DNA of 64,000 nucleotides from Sarcina ventriculi (GTDB taxonomy: Bacteria > Bacillota > Clostridia > Clostridiales > Clostridiaceae), in NCBI RefSeq assembly GCF_900456775.1, contig NZ_UAUL01000001.1:434001-498000 (forward strand), written 5' to 3'. A model generated the notes under the pieces. It searched no databases and was not told the origin of the DNA. It was given only the letters and a program-made list of their open reading frames with translations. The position numbers were made by a program, and so were the translations under genes. This document shows, piece by piece, positions 44,165-53,323 of the stretch (position 1 is its first letter; every line of letters starts with the position of its first letter).

Positions 44165-45898
44165 ATGGAGTTATTTTTTAAAAAACGTAATGAAGAAAAA
44201 GCAAGAAAAGAAAAAGAAAAAGAAATAGTTGTAGAAGTTCCTGAAAAGAAAGCCCCTGAAATGTTCTGTTATCAATGTCAAGAAACAGCTGGATGTTCTG
44301 GTTGTACTGTAAAAGGTGTTTGTGGAAAACCTGCTGATGTTGCTAGACTTCAAGACCTTTTAATATACGTTGTTAAAGGATTATCTGCTGTTGCTGTAAG
44401 AGGTAGAGAAGTTGGAATAAACAATAGAGAAGTTAATAAGTTCGTTGCTGAATCATTATTCACAACTATAACAAATGCTAACTTTAATGATGAAGTATTT
44501 GTAGCAAGAGTAAGAACTGGTCTTGCATTAAGAGAATACTTAAAGAAAGAAATTGAAGCTTTAAAAGGAAACTTAGAAAATCTTCCAGAAGCTGCATTAT
44601 GGTCTGGTGATAGCGTTGAAGAAATGCAAGAAAAAGCTAGAACTGTTGGAGTATTAGCTACTGAAAATGAAGATATAAGAAGTTTAAGAGAACTTATAAT
44701 ATATGGAGCTAAAGGTCTTTCAGCTTACCTTAAACATGCTAGAGTTTTAGGATACTACAATGATGATGTAGATGCATTCATGCAAAGCGCTTTAGCTAAA
44801 ACATTAGATGATTCATTAGATATTTATGCTTTAGTTGCTTTAACTGTTGAAATGGGTAAATATGGAGTTGACGGAATGGCTTTACTTGATAAGGCTAATA
44901 CTGAAACATATGGTCACCCTGAAATAACTAAAGTAAATATAGGTGTTAGAAACAATCCTGCTATCTTAATAAGTGGACATGACTTAAAAGATATGGAAGA
45001 ATTATTAAAACAAACAGAAGGAACTGGAGTAGATGTTTATACTCACGGTGAAATGCTTCCAGCTAACTACTATCCAGCATTTAAGAAATATGATCACTTT
45101 GTAGGAAACTATGGAAATGCTTGGTGGAAACAAACTACTGAATTTGAAAGCTTTAATGGTCCAATACTTATGACTACAAACTGCTTAGTACCACCTAAAG
45201 ATAGCTACAAAGACAGAGTTTATACAACTGGTACTGTAGGATTTAAGGGATTAAAACATATAAACAATAAATTAGATGGAACAAAAGATTTTTCAGAAAT
45301 AATAGAACATGCTAAAAAATGTGCTTCTCCAACAGAAATCGAAAAAGGAGAAATCATAGGTGGATTTGCTCATAACCAAGTAATGCAATTATCAAACAAA
45401 ATAGTTAACGCTGTAAAAACTGGAGCAATAAAACACTTCTTCGTTATGGGAGGATGTGATGGTAGAGCTAAATCAAGAAACTACTATACTGAATTTGCTG
45501 AAAAATTACCAAAAGATGCAGTTATATTAACAGCAGGATGTGCTAAATATAAATATAACAAATTAAACTTAGGTGATATAAACGGAATTCCAAGAGTTTT
45601 AGATGCTGGACAATGTAATGACTCATATTCATTAGTTTTAATAGCTCAAAAACTTGCTGAAGTATTTGGTCTTGAAAGCTTAAATGATTTACCAATACAC
45701 TACAATATAGCATGGTATGAACAAAAAGCCGTAATAGTATTATTATCATTATTACACTTAGGAGTTAAAAATATTCACTTAGGACCAACACTTCCAGCTT
45801 TCCTTTCACCAAATGTTGTTAAAGTATTAGTAGACAACTTTGGAATAGGTGGAATAACTAATGTTGATGATGATATGAAGATGTTCTTAGAAGCATAA
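44165..45898 (+). CDS. hcp: Hydroxylamine reductase / hybrid cluster protein Hcp
   Basis: A 577-residue Fe-S protein acting in NO and hydroxylamine detoxification. The N-terminal cluster motif is C35-x2-C38-x8-C47-x5-C53 ([10 protein letters not shown]). The C-terminal hybrid-cluster ligands include [47 protein letters not shown] and [10 protein letters not shown]. The first 30 residues are an unusual highly charged extension, rich in K and E, before the first Cys. The promoter carries a CRP/FNR-type dyad. It is monocistronic with a strong terminator. The AAAGGAG ribosome site precedes the ATG. Confidence 0.95.
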   Translation: MELFFKKRNEEKARKEKEKEIVVEVPEKKAPEMFCYQCQETAGCSGCTVKGVCGKPADVARLQDLLIYVVKGLSAVAVRGREVGINNREVNKFVAESLFTTITNANFNDEVFVARVRTGLALREYLKKEIEALKGNLENLPEAALWSGDSVEEMQEKARTVGVLATENEDIRSLRELIIYGAKGLSAYLKHARVLGYYNDDVDAFMQSALAKTLDDSLDIYALVALTVEMGKYGVDGMALLDKANTETYGHPEITKVNIGVRNNPAILISGHDLKDMEELLKQTEGTGVDVYTHGEMLPANYYPAFKKYDHFVGNYGNAWWKQTTEFESFNGPILMTTNCLVPPKDSYKDRVYTTGTVGFKGLKHINNKLDGTKDFSEIIEHAKKCASPTEIEKGEIIGGFAHNQVMQLSNKIVNAVKTGAIKHFFVMGGCDGRAKSRNYYTEFAEKLPKDAVILTAGCAKYKYNKLNLGDINGIPRVLDAGQCNDSYSLVLIAQKLAEVFGLESLNDLPIHYNIAWYEQKAVIVLLSLLHLGVKNIHLGPTLPAFLSPNVVKVLVDNFGIGGITNVDDDMKMFLEA

Positions 45899-45990
45899 TC
45901 TATTCATTAAAATCAACTAAACATAAAAGGATGTAAAATTAATTAGATTAAATAAAATTCCCAAAACAACCCTCATTAATATAAAATTTT

Positions 45991-46036
45991 AAGGCTATAT
46001 TTTAGAGTAAATTCACTCTAAAATATAGCCTTTTTA
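45991..46036. terminator. Bidirectional terminator
   Basis: An 18-bp stem (AAGGCTATATTTTAGAGT and its complement) with a small loop lies between convergent hcp and the VanZ-family gene. T-runs lie on both strands. Confidence 0.9.
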
Positions 46037-46101
46037 TGCTTAGAATTTGTTTTACTTAATTTATATTAAAACTCTAATACCTTATCTATTAATTTCTGAT
46101 T

Positions 46102-46698
46102 TTACACTTTATTAAGCTTAGCTTTTTTAATAGTTTTTTTCTTATTTCTGCTTCTTTTAATTAACAAACTTAAACTTTCAACAAAATTTCTAATAATATT
46201 AAAAACAATAACTGAAATTATGCCTCCTGTAAAATCAATTAAAACATCTCCTACACTAGAACTTCTTCCTTGTATATACATCTGAAAGTATTCATCAAAA
46301 ACTGCACAAAGAAGAACTGTAAATAGAGTATAAATTATTGCTTCCCTTCTTGTAACATTAGTCTTAACAAAGATTAAAGACAGAATAAAAGCTAATATAA
46401 AAAACTCAAATCCATGTGCACACTTTCTAAAAATATAATAAATTTTATCACTTCTTGTCTTATTTTTCCAATCATTTATATTATCCTTAAGCGTTTGTAA
46501 TATGCTTTTTAAACTCAACTTTACACTGTCTTTATCAACACCATAACTTATACTATCAATTTCCTCCCCCTTCATTACGCTCTTTACATTGCTTATAAAA
46601 GAGTCAGTAGTATTGCTTGACTCAATACCTACTTGACTTGAATTATAAAATATAAATCCAATCCAAATCACACATAAAAACACAATTATCTTTTTCAT
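46102..46698 (-). CDS. VanZ-family membrane protein
   Basis: A 198-residue protein with four predicted transmembrane helices. It has the VanZ signature FRKCAHGFEFFILAF and, later, DEYFQMYIQGRSSSVGDVLIDF with its conserved acidic residue. VanZ-like proteins are often found with surface-modifying genes; the founding member gives teicoplanin resistance by an unknown mechanism. It lies 88 bp downstream of the LPxTG gene of SipW operon 1 and may be its last member. The C-terminus is very basic (KKKTIKKAKLNK). Confidence 0.85.
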   Translation of the reverse strand: MKKIIVFLCVIWIGFIFYNSSQVGIESSNTTDSFISNVKSVMKGEEIDSISYGVDKDSVKLSLKSILQTLKDNINDWKNKTRSDKIYYIFRKCAHGFEFFILAFILSLIFVKTNVTRREAIIYTLFTVLLCAVFDEYFQMYIQGRSSSVGDVLIDFTGGIISVIVFNIIRNFVESLSLLIKRSRNKKKTIKKAKLNKV

Positions 46699-46786
46699 AT
46701 TTTTTACCTTTTAATTTAGTTTATTTTTATAAAAATTATACCTTAATAGTTTTTAAATGTAAATTATGTATTAAATTATAATTGAA

Positions 46787-47452
46787 CTAATTCTTAAATT
46801 TCTTTTTATCATTTTTAGAACTTAGTAAAAGAATTCCAATTGCAATAAAACCTACTGCAAAATAAATCCTCCTAATTATTTCCCCTGTACGTGGTAAATT
46901 TGTTTTATTATTATTTTTTATATTATTACCTAAATTTATTTGATTGCTACTAGTTATACTATTGCCATCATCCCCCTCTGCTATAAATAACCAATCAACC
47001 CTTGCATATTTATCTTTATATTCATCTCCTATACCATCCCTTAATGTTGCCACTGCTTTAAACGTTTTACTACTATTAGGATCAAATACACCTAAAAGAA
47101 TTTTTTCTTCACTCTTCTCATTTATAATTGGGCCTTTATAAATAACTTCATCCCCAAAACTGACTTCCAAATCAATAACTTTAAGCAAATCATATTCTTC
47201 TTCATTAGTTATTCTTTTTGCACTCATATAAAGACTATAAGCAAAATCATAATTATTCTCTATAATAAGAGTATTTTCTATCTCATCTCCAGGATTCATA
47301 TCTAAATTTTCTAAAAATATTTTTTCTTCATTTATATTCATATTATTATTCATATGTATTTTTATAATACTATTATTAACACCTAAAACATCTATACCTC
47401 TAAAGCATAGAAAACAACATGATATTATTAAAACTTTTAAATATCCCTTCAT
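46787..47452 (-). CDS. LPxTG-anchored surface protein of SipW operon 1
   Basis: A 221-residue exported protein. A signal peptide (about 1-24) precedes a beta-rich region with GDEIENTLIIENNYDFAYSLYMSAKRI, and ends in LPRTG (residues 186-190), a hydrophobic helix and a basic tail: the sortase sorting signal. It is paralogous to the 58037 protein, with shared elements such as PGD-ENT, LFLRAxR-like, and YKDKYARVDWLF. It probably anchors or caps the SipW-dependent fibres on peptidoglycan. No sortase gene is in the window. It lies 76 bp after the 47529 gene. Confidence 0.85.
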   Translation of the reverse strand: MKGYLKVLIISCCFLCFRGIDVLGVNNSIIKIHMNNNMNINEEKIFLENLDMNPGDEIENTLIIENNYDFAYSLYMSAKRITNEEEYDLLKVIDLEVSFGDEVIYKGPIINEKSEEKILLGVFDPNSSKTFKAVATLRDGIGDEYKDKYARVDWLFIAEGDDGNSITSSNQINLGNNIKNNNKTNLPRTGEIIRRIYFAVGFIAIGILLLSSKNDKKKFKN

Positions 47453-47528
47453 AAAATTCCCCTTTAAATTTATACATCAAAATACATATAAAATTTTATA
47501 TTCCAAAATTAAATTTACTGTTATTATT

Positions 47529-48281
47529 TTATATTTGATACTTTATCATAGCATTTTTCACAAGAGATGGTATATCACGCCAAACATCATCCAAAGCACT
47601 ATTTGTATCTTGTACACTTTCCGCTGTCACTACTACATCAAAAGCTAAACTTTTATATACAATGCTTGCATCTAGTGATAAAGTAACCGAATCTAAAAGA
47701 AGATTTGTTTCACCATTAGGCACAACTCTAGCAATATAGTAAAACCATCCATTATCTTCACCCAAATCTTTAACATTTGTCCATTTATCTCTCATATTAT
47801 TTATATTATTAAGATGATCTTTATTAAAATTTAAAACTATCAAAGATTCATCTAAAGGAATTGCTTTTTTATTACTTGAAGCTTGTTCCTTTGTTAGATA
47901 CTCATATTTTTTAACTTCTTTATCATTTCCCTGTTCATCTTTTTGTTTTTCTATTTTTTCAATATAATGCGTAACTATCTCACCTTTATGTTTCCATACT
48001 TTATCTATTTTTACCCTTATAAATTGATTGTAATTTGCTGTATTTTTTATTTTAACTTCTTTTTTCTTTGTAGCACCAGGAATCATGTTCTTAGCACCTT
48101 CTCTATCAAAATTTTCTTCGATTTTTACTCCACTTTCTATATTATTTGCTTCACCAGAATTCACAGTTTCAAAAGCATTAGTTATACTATCTTTTGATGT
48201 AAACCACGCAAAGCTACCACCAATTAACCCAATAGCTAAAATTCCACCTATAAAAAGAGATACTATTTTCTTTTTACTCAT
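47529..48281 (-). CDS. TasA/CalY/BsaA-like fibre subunit (SipW operon 1, third copy)
   Basis: A 250-residue protein with a SipW-type signal peptide (KKKIVSLFIGGILAIGLIGGSFAWFTSKDSITNAF). The mature part has VTIKNTANYNQFIRVKI-like and WFYYIARVVPNGETNLLLDSV segments shared with the 48384 and 58913 proteins. SipW-processed TasA-family proteins polymerise into extracellular fibres of biofilm matrices. The mature protein is larger and more diverged than the 48384 copy, and its C-terminus is unlike it. A strong hairpin separates the two genes. Confidence 0.8.
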   Translation of the reverse strand: MSKKKIVSLFIGGILAIGLIGGSFAWFTSKDSITNAFETVNSGEANNIESGVKIEENFDREGAKNMIPGATKKKEVKIKNTANYNQFIRVKIDKVWKHKGEIVTHYIEKIEKQKDEQGNDKEVKKYEYLTKEQASSNKKAIPLDESLIVLNFNKDHLNNINNMRDKWTNVKDLGEDNGWFYYIARVVPNGETNLLLDSVTLSLDASIVYKSLAFDVVVTAESVQDTNSALDDVWRDIPSLVKNAMIKYQI

Positions 48282-48339
48282 TCTAAATCCCCTTACTCTT
48301 TTAAATATTAAAAAATCTATTTATTTTTCTTATAACCTT

Positions 48340-48370
48340 AAGCTATGTTTTAAAATCAAAACATAGCTTT
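48340..48370 (-). other. Intra-operonic hairpin between the two fibre-subunit genes
   Basis: AAGCTATGTTTT and its complement form a stem of about 12 bp with a 5-nt loop on the minus strand, 14 bp past the 48384 gene stop. The 3' side lacks a T-run (it continues AAGG), so it is not a classic terminator. It may stabilise or cut the upstream mRNA to give more of the first subunit. Confidence 0.6.
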
Positions 48371-48383
48371 TTAATTACATTTA

Positions 48384-49109
48384 CTATTTACCTAAATTTT
48401 TTATTGCTTCTGGTGCAGTTGTCCATGTTTGACCTACAGCTCCATTAGATGCTTGTACACTTTCTGCCGTAATTATTACATCAAATTTTAAATTTTTATA
48501 TATATTATCTGCTTCACCTGATAATGTAACTGATTTTAATAATTGAGATGTAGATTTGTTTGGTTTAACTACACTATTATAATAGTAATATCCTACATCA
48601 GCCCCTAATTCAGTATCACTATTATTTATCCATTTATCCTTATCAAGATTTAATATTATTAAATTTTTATCTAATGATTGAGCTCCATCAGTACTAGATG
48701 CTTCTTCTTCAGTTAAATTTAAATATTGTATAGTTGGAACTGTAACATCACTCCCTTGTTTATCTTTAGCCTTTCCTTCACTTATTATATAGTGAGTAAC
48801 TACATTACCTTCAGAATCTTTCCATACCTTCTCTATTTTAGCCCTTATAAGTTGATCATAACTTGCAGTATTAGTAACACTTACTTCCTTCTTTACTTCA
48901 TCTCCTGGAGTTATATTTCCAGCATTATTTTTATCAAAATTTTCTTCAATATTTATACCACCATCTGTATTTCCTGGATTATTAGTACTTCCTGTTTGAA
49001 ATGCATTAGTTACACTGTCTTGTGATGTAAACCATGCAAGAGTTCCACCTATTGCCCCTATCGATAATATTCCTGCTATTAATAATGCTGACACTTTCTT
49101 TTTATTCAC
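48384..49109 (-). CDS. TasA/CalY/BsaA-like fibre subunit (SipW operon 1, main copy)
   Basis: A 241-residue secreted protein with a SipW-type signal peptide (NKKKVSALLIAGILSIGAIGGTLAWFTSQDSVTNAF). Mature domain: TPGDEVKKEVSVTNTASYDQLIRAKI, VGYYYYNSVVKPNKSTSQLL, KFDVIITAESVQASNGA. These shared blocks define this TasA-like family, of which BsaA of Clostridium perfringens is, as I recall, a polymer-forming biofilm member. It follows sipW by 54 bp, so the peptidase and its substrate are made together. It is probably the major subunit, being closest to the signal peptidase and backed by a hairpin. Confidence 0.88.
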   Translation of the reverse strand: MNKKKVSALLIAGILSIGAIGGTLAWFTSQDSVTNAFQTGSTNNPGNTDGGINIEENFDKNNAGNITPGDEVKKEVSVTNTASYDQLIRAKIEKVWKDSEGNVVTHYIISEGKAKDKQGSDVTVPTIQYLNLTEEEASSTDGAQSLDKNLIILNLDKDKWINNSDTELGADVGYYYYNSVVKPNKSTSQLLKSVTLSGEADNIYKNLKFDVIITAESVQASNGAVGQTWTTAPEAIKNLGK

Positions 49110-49163
49110 TTTAATTTCCCCCTAAATTTATAAATATTATTTATTTTTTATATATCAAATACA

Positions 49164-49706
49164 CTAATCGGCTATCTTTAATTTTTTATTTCTAGTTTGC
49201 ACCTTTGTTATTTTTGTTATTAGCATAAAAATAATAAATATTATAATTAATCCACCTATCATCAAAAGCATATTTTTTTGTATAAACATAGCTACTGCTC
49301 CCAGATAGGGTATAAATTTAACTACCTTACCTACTAAAAAACTCGAATCTATAGGATTTGGATCCTGCACATTATTTGCATCTCCTTTTGTTACAAACTT
49401 TATCCCATTAGCATTTTCTATATCTATCACTCTGTGAGTTGTTACATTATCTGTACTTGAACTTCTAAAAGTTATTACATCACCTTCTTGAATATTTTGA
49501 GGTGACACCTCTTTTACAATTATCAAACCACCTACTTTTATAGTAGGACTCATGCTACCTGTTAAAACATTGTAAACTTTATACCCTAAAAAAGAAGGCG
49601 CTTGTCCTGTTTTACTCGCTCTTCCCATAATCAAAGTAGTCAATAAAAGAAAAATAAGCACAGTATAAAACATTATGTTACCCAACATGTTTATAAGTTT
49701 TTTCAT
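49164..49706 (-). CDS. sipW: SipW-type signal peptidase I (operon 1)
   Basis: A 180-residue membrane protein of the ER-like (archaeal/eukaryotic) signal peptidase branch. The catalytic Ser is S51 in LTGSMSPT and the base is His, H91 in VTTHRV, instead of the Lys of ordinary bacterial enzymes. VTKGDANNVQDP and LVGKVVKF follow. A transmembrane helix lies at each end. It cleaves SipW-type signal peptides of the TasA-like proteins in its operon. It is about half identical by eye to the SipW at 59668. Confidence 0.93.
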   Translation of the reverse strand: MKKLINMLGNIMFYTVLIFLLLTTLIMGRASKTGQAPSFLGYKVYNVLTGSMSPTIKVGGLIIVKEVSPQNIQEGDVITFRSSSTDNVTTHRVIDIENANGIKFVTKGDANNVQDPNPIDSSFLVGKVVKFIPYLGAVAMFIQKNMLLMIGGLIIIFIIFMLITKITKVQTRNKKLKIAD

Positions 49707-49725
49707 AATCTAAGCACTTTCACCT

Positions 49726-50409
49726 CTAACTTTCTTTGTATCCCTTTATAATTTTATCTAATAACTCACATATAGTTTTATCAGCAACAGTATCTTTATC
49801 ATTAATATCTATATTCCAAAGTTTTTTACAAGCCTCTTCTGATACTTGAATAGCCTCTGATTTAACGTCTACCTGCAAATATTTATCTTTATATAAGCCT
49901 ACAAAATTTTCTCCTACTGTATTTTTATCAACTACAGCTTGTACAGATTCTAAAAGTTCATTTGTAGTCTCTTCAGCATTTAAAATTGATGTATAATAAT
50001 AATACCCATCATTTCCTTTAATCCACTTTTCTGAAATATTTCCATTAATACTTGTAATTAAATTTCCTTCTTTTAAATTGAGCTTTACAACATCTTCACT
50101 AGCATTTCCCATTGAAAAAGGTGAATTTCCTTCTTTATCAATTGACCAACTAGGTGTTATATTAACTCTTACAAGAACGGGTATGATAGATTCATTTTTC
50201 ACTTGAACTTTTTTATTTATTTTCTGCCCAGACCATCCCTCGCTAGGAGGTTTGAAGTCTGGTTCTTCAACCTCAATATCTATATCCCCATTTTGAAAAT
50301 TATTTGTAACCTTATCCTCTGATATAAAATAAGCTGATGTTGTCCCCACTCTTATTCCAACTAGAAGGAAAGCTATTGCAACTAATGATATAAATATTCT
50401 CTTTTTCAT
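49726..50409 (-). CDS. SipW-type signal peptide protein, minor matrix subunit (operon 1)
   Basis: A 227-residue exported protein beginning KKRIFISLVAIAFLLVGIRVGTTSAYF with a long SipW-type signal. The mature part (IDIEVEEPDFKPPSEGWSGQKINKKVQVKNESIIPVLVRVNI, then YYYYTSILNAEETTNELLESV) clearly parallels the 60277 protein. It sits between the fibro-slime adhesin and sipW. In the second operon the counterpart is also immediately upstream of sipW, which supports a conserved role as a minor or adapter matrix subunit. Confidence 0.82.
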   Translation of the reverse strand: MKKRIFISLVAIAFLLVGIRVGTTSAYFISEDKVTNNFQNGDIDIEVEEPDFKPPSEGWSGQKINKKVQVKNESIIPVLVRVNITPSWSIDKEGNSPFSMGNASEDVVKLNLKEGNLITSINGNISEKWIKGNDGYYYYTSILNAEETTNELLESVQAVVDKNTVGENFVGLYKDKYLQVDVKSEAIQVSEEACKKLWNIDINDKDTVADKTICELLDKIIKGYKES

Positions 50410-50419
50410 AACTTTCCTC

Positions 50420-52846
50420 CTAATTAGTTATACTTACTGTTGCATCATACTTTATTGTATTTTTCTTATTGCTACTATCATAAAACAAATTACTATTTTT
50501 AAATCTATTTGTAATAACTCCGATATAATTATTGGTTAATGTGGTCATCTTTATAGTTTTTAAGCTTTTTGTACTAGACAATTCATCTTTAAAACAATTA
50601 CTAACCAATTCATAATTCATTGGAACTACTTCAAATAATTCATAAGTTAGACCATAAGTTAAATTAGCAAATTCATATTCTTTATCAGGTATAGCCTCTA
50701 CATTAATTTGTTCTTTTATCTCACCATTTTCATTTTTTCCTATCAACTTCAAAGTAAACGAAGTATCGTTTAAAACAGCATTCTCTACAACTTTTTTAAC
50801 TTTTAATGATAATGGAGCTAACTTCATTTCCACAGAAGCATCACTAATTTTTTTAAAATTATCTCCAGCATTTTTAAATAAAGTAACTGTGTTAGTTTCA
50901 TCTTTAATCAACTCACCATTACTGTCACACTTCAATTTACTAGGAACCGTCCACCCTTTTGCTCTAATCTTCATAGTTTTTCCTTTATCTATACAAAAAT
51001 TATTCGCATTTATTTTTTCCTCTTGTCCATCATCATTTATTAAATAAAACTCCCAATCATCATTATTTATCTTGTAATTTGTAAGTTCATCTTTTAAACT
51101 AAGATTTTCAACTGCTACCGCGGTTCCATTAGGAGTAATAGTATTATTTGTTATCTCAAATAAAAACTCCACTTTATCCCCTGGATACAACTCTCCTATA
51201 AATCTTTCTCCACTTTGTTTTTCAAATATAATTTCTTCTTCCCTAGTTACTTTTTCAATATCTTTAGTTATATTTATATTGATTTTATTATCACTTTCAT
51301 CTGGTGTAATTGGTATATCTTTAATCTGCACTTTAACACTTGCCTGTCCATCATTTCTAAGATTTGTTTCACTTTCTTTATGAGTTGCACTTGAAATAAC
51401 TGTATTCTCTACTACACCATTTGTAGCATCACCATCGCTTACTAAATATTTCAACAATTCTTTGCTCTGTACAACTATAATTTCATCTACATCTAAAGAC
51501 TCTAAAGCGCTTAGTCCACTTCCAATTACATTATCTTTATTTTTCTTAATAATTTCTAAATCCGAATCTTGAATCTTGTTATTATCTTTATGAACACCAT
51601 CTTTATTTATTGTTACTCCAAGCATTTTATCAACAAATTCAACATTTGTAAGAGGCACATTTCCATTATTTTTTAATGAAAATTCGTAATAAATAGTTTC
51701 CCCTGGATATACGTAACTATCATTTGTCAATTCTATCTTTTCGTTATTATCATTTATCAAATAAGCATTTTTACTTACTGACATTTTAGGGATAAATTTT
51801 ATATTTGTTTCTATTTTTAAATTAGACTCAGCTGTATGCCTCTCCATATAAAAAAAGTCAAAATTATATAATTTATTTATCTCAATTTTAAAATTTCTAC
51901 TTTTACCTCCTAACGTATAAGAAACTATCCCGTACCTTTTATCACTTTCATCTTTCTTTATTGTAAAACTCGCATCTTGTTTAGCATGTATTCCTCCTAA
52001 ATCAATAACTAGCTTGCCATCTAAATAAACCCATACATCATCATCACCACTAAAATTGAAAGTTAGTTCATCTTCCCCATTAAAAGAAAAACTGCTATGC
52101 GATTCTAAAGTAAAGTGAAAATTATGCCATAAAGTAAAGGTTGAATTATCTTCTTTCACAAATTCTTCGTTTCCAAATCCTTTATTATCTAAAGGAAAAA
52201 AACCGTCTTTACCACTATCAAAAACATATTTCCCTCTATCTTGTTTTTCTAATTTTAAAAATCTTGTATCATTATCTTGCACATTTAGGTTTTCAGAGCC
52301 ATTAACATCTTTAAACCAATTGTTCATTATATAATAAACATATTCATAACAAGTATTAATGCTAGATATACCTAATTGATTGCTATCGTATAATGCTTTT
52401 GCTCCTTCATATGTACCCAATCTTTCATTTTTTTCTCTTTCATTTCCTTCTTTGTTTTTTAATATCCTCTCAAATACATTTGTATAATATTGATTTCTTT
52501 TATTTCTTTCATATACTTTATTTAAATTTTCATTTAAACTTTCAGCTACTTGCTTTATCGAACTTTGAGTGAATATAGGTTTTTTATTATTATCCAAATT
52601 CTCTGCTACCATGCCTGCCCCTAAGTACGGAAATTTTGTTAAATCTGCATCAAATAAAACATAATCCATTCTAAAATCTCTTATAGTTACTGGAAATTCT
52701 ATTACATCCGATTCATCTGATATGCTCCAGACACTTAAATCATCTTCTTGGGTAGCTTGTACAATTTGAACTCCTAAAGTTGATATAATATATATAATAT
52801 TTGTTATTAATAATGAAATTATTATGAACATCCGTAGCCTTTTCAT
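50420..52846 (-). CDS. Large secreted fibro-slime domain protein
   Basis: An 808-residue protein with an N-terminal export signal (about 1-31). Fibro-slime elements follow: FPVTIRDF at 51, YVFDSGKDGFFPLDN near 207, and FSGDDDVWVYLDGKLVIDLGGIHA near 265-288, a sugar-binding-like fold. After about 350 come DUF11-like beta repeats (YPGETIYYEFSLKNNGNVPLTNVEFVD) and a C-terminal pilin-like/prealbumin-like domain. It ends without LPxTG, so it is probably held through other subunits. It is first in operon 1, directly behind the c-di-GMP-II riboswitch. Confidence 0.85.
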   Translation of the reverse strand: MKRLRMFIIISLLITNIIYIISTLGVQIVQATQEDDLSVWSISDESDVIEFPVTIRDFRMDYVLFDADLTKFPYLGAGMVAENLDNNKKPIFTQSSIKQVAESLNENLNKVYERNKRNQYYTNVFERILKNKEGNEREKNERLGTYEGAKALYDSNQLGISSINTCYEYVYYIMNNWFKDVNGSENLNVQDNDTRFLKLEKQDRGKYVFDSGKDGFFPLDNKGFGNEEFVKEDNSTFTLWHNFHFTLESHSSFSFNGEDELTFNFSGDDDVWVYLDGKLVIDLGGIHAKQDASFTIKKDESDKRYGIVSYTLGGKSRNFKIEINKLYNFDFFYMERHTAESNLKIETNIKFIPKMSVSKNAYLINDNNEKIELTNDSYVYPGETIYYEFSLKNNGNVPLTNVEFVDKMLGVTINKDGVHKDNNKIQDSDLEIIKKNKDNVIGSGLSALESLDVDEIIVVQSKELLKYLVSDGDATNGVVENTVISSATHKESETNLRNDGQASVKVQIKDIPITPDESDNKININITKDIEKVTREEEIIFEKQSGERFIGELYPGDKVEFLFEITNNTITPNGTAVAVENLSLKDELTNYKINNDDWEFYLINDDGQEEKINANNFCIDKGKTMKIRAKGWTVPSKLKCDSNGELIKDETNTVTLFKNAGDNFKKISDASVEMKLAPLSLKVKKVVENAVLNDTSFTLKLIGKNENGEIKEQINVEAIPDKEYEFANLTYGLTYELFEVVPMNYELVSNCFKDELSSTKSLKTIKMTTLTNNYIGVITNRFKNSNLFYDSSNKKNTIKYDATVSITN

Positions 52847-52942
52847 TTTATCCCCCTTAATTATATTTCAAAAAATAAAATTGTTATAAATTATTTTTTG
52901 GGCATTATTATTTTAACGTTTCTACATTTGATAATTTAGACA

Positions 52943-52990
52943 ATAAAAAAAGCTGTATATATAATGTCTATAAAACATTATAAATATAGC
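52943..52990 (-). terminator. Riboswitch-controlled terminator
   Basis: On the minus strand GCTATATTTATAATG pairs with CATTATATATACAGC (few mismatches) and is followed by TTTTTTT. The 5' arm re-uses the 3' strand of the aptamer's closing helix, so the two structures are mutually exclusive. Confidence 0.8.
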
Positions 52991-53059
52991 CGGTTGCACT
53001 ATTTTCTCCATATATTCCAAGTGCCCAAATACAGAATATATTTCATAGAATCTACATCT
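52982..53059 (-). ncRNA. Cyclic-di-GMP-II riboswitch aptamer
   Basis: The minus strand contains UUGGGCACUUG, a short hairpin, then UAGUGCAACCGGC. These are the core elements of the class II c-di-GMP aptamer as I know it from Clostridium acetobutylicum. P1 can form from AGAUGUAG (plus 53052-53059) with CUAUAUUU (plus 52982-52989), including G-U pairs, and there are exactly 25 nt between P1 and GGGCAC as in the known aptamer. It precedes a terminator and the fibro-slime/SipW operon. Binding was not tested. Confidence 0.88.
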
Positions 53060-53267
53060 TATTTCCAATAATAATTTTACACAATTTTTACTATTATGTA
53101 AATATGTTTTAAAAAATAAGAATTTTTTACAATAAAATAATTTTAACAATAATTTATTCTATAAATACATCTAATAATATTAGTTTAGATTTTAAATTCT
53201 AATATGAAAACGATTATTTTTAATATTATAATAAATTTTATTAACATTACTTTTATTACAATACAAA

Positions 53268-53306
53268 AAAGCTATATCCTAGCTTAATTAACTAAAATAT
53301 AGCTTT
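53268..53306 (-). terminator. galU copy 2 terminator
   Basis: AAAGCTATAT pairs with ATATAGCTTT-type sequence across a loop of about 19 nt, followed by TTTTGTATT on the minus strand. Confidence 0.75.
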
Positions 53307-53323
53307 AATTGTAATTTACACTA

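Larger units (their letters stand above)
52847..53323. other. 477-bp region: riboswitch leader of SipW operon 1 and galU terminator
   Basis: Holds the aptamer (52982-53059), its terminator (52943-52990), the untranslated leader to the ATG at 52846 and, at the far end, the galU copy 2 terminator. No convincing gene: the short minus-strand reading frame here lies inside the riboswitch. Confidence 0.75.

Noticed and set aside
52922-53149. 75-codon minus-strand reading frame
   Set aside because: It lies across the c-di-GMP-II aptamer and terminator, has no ribosome site and odd composition.
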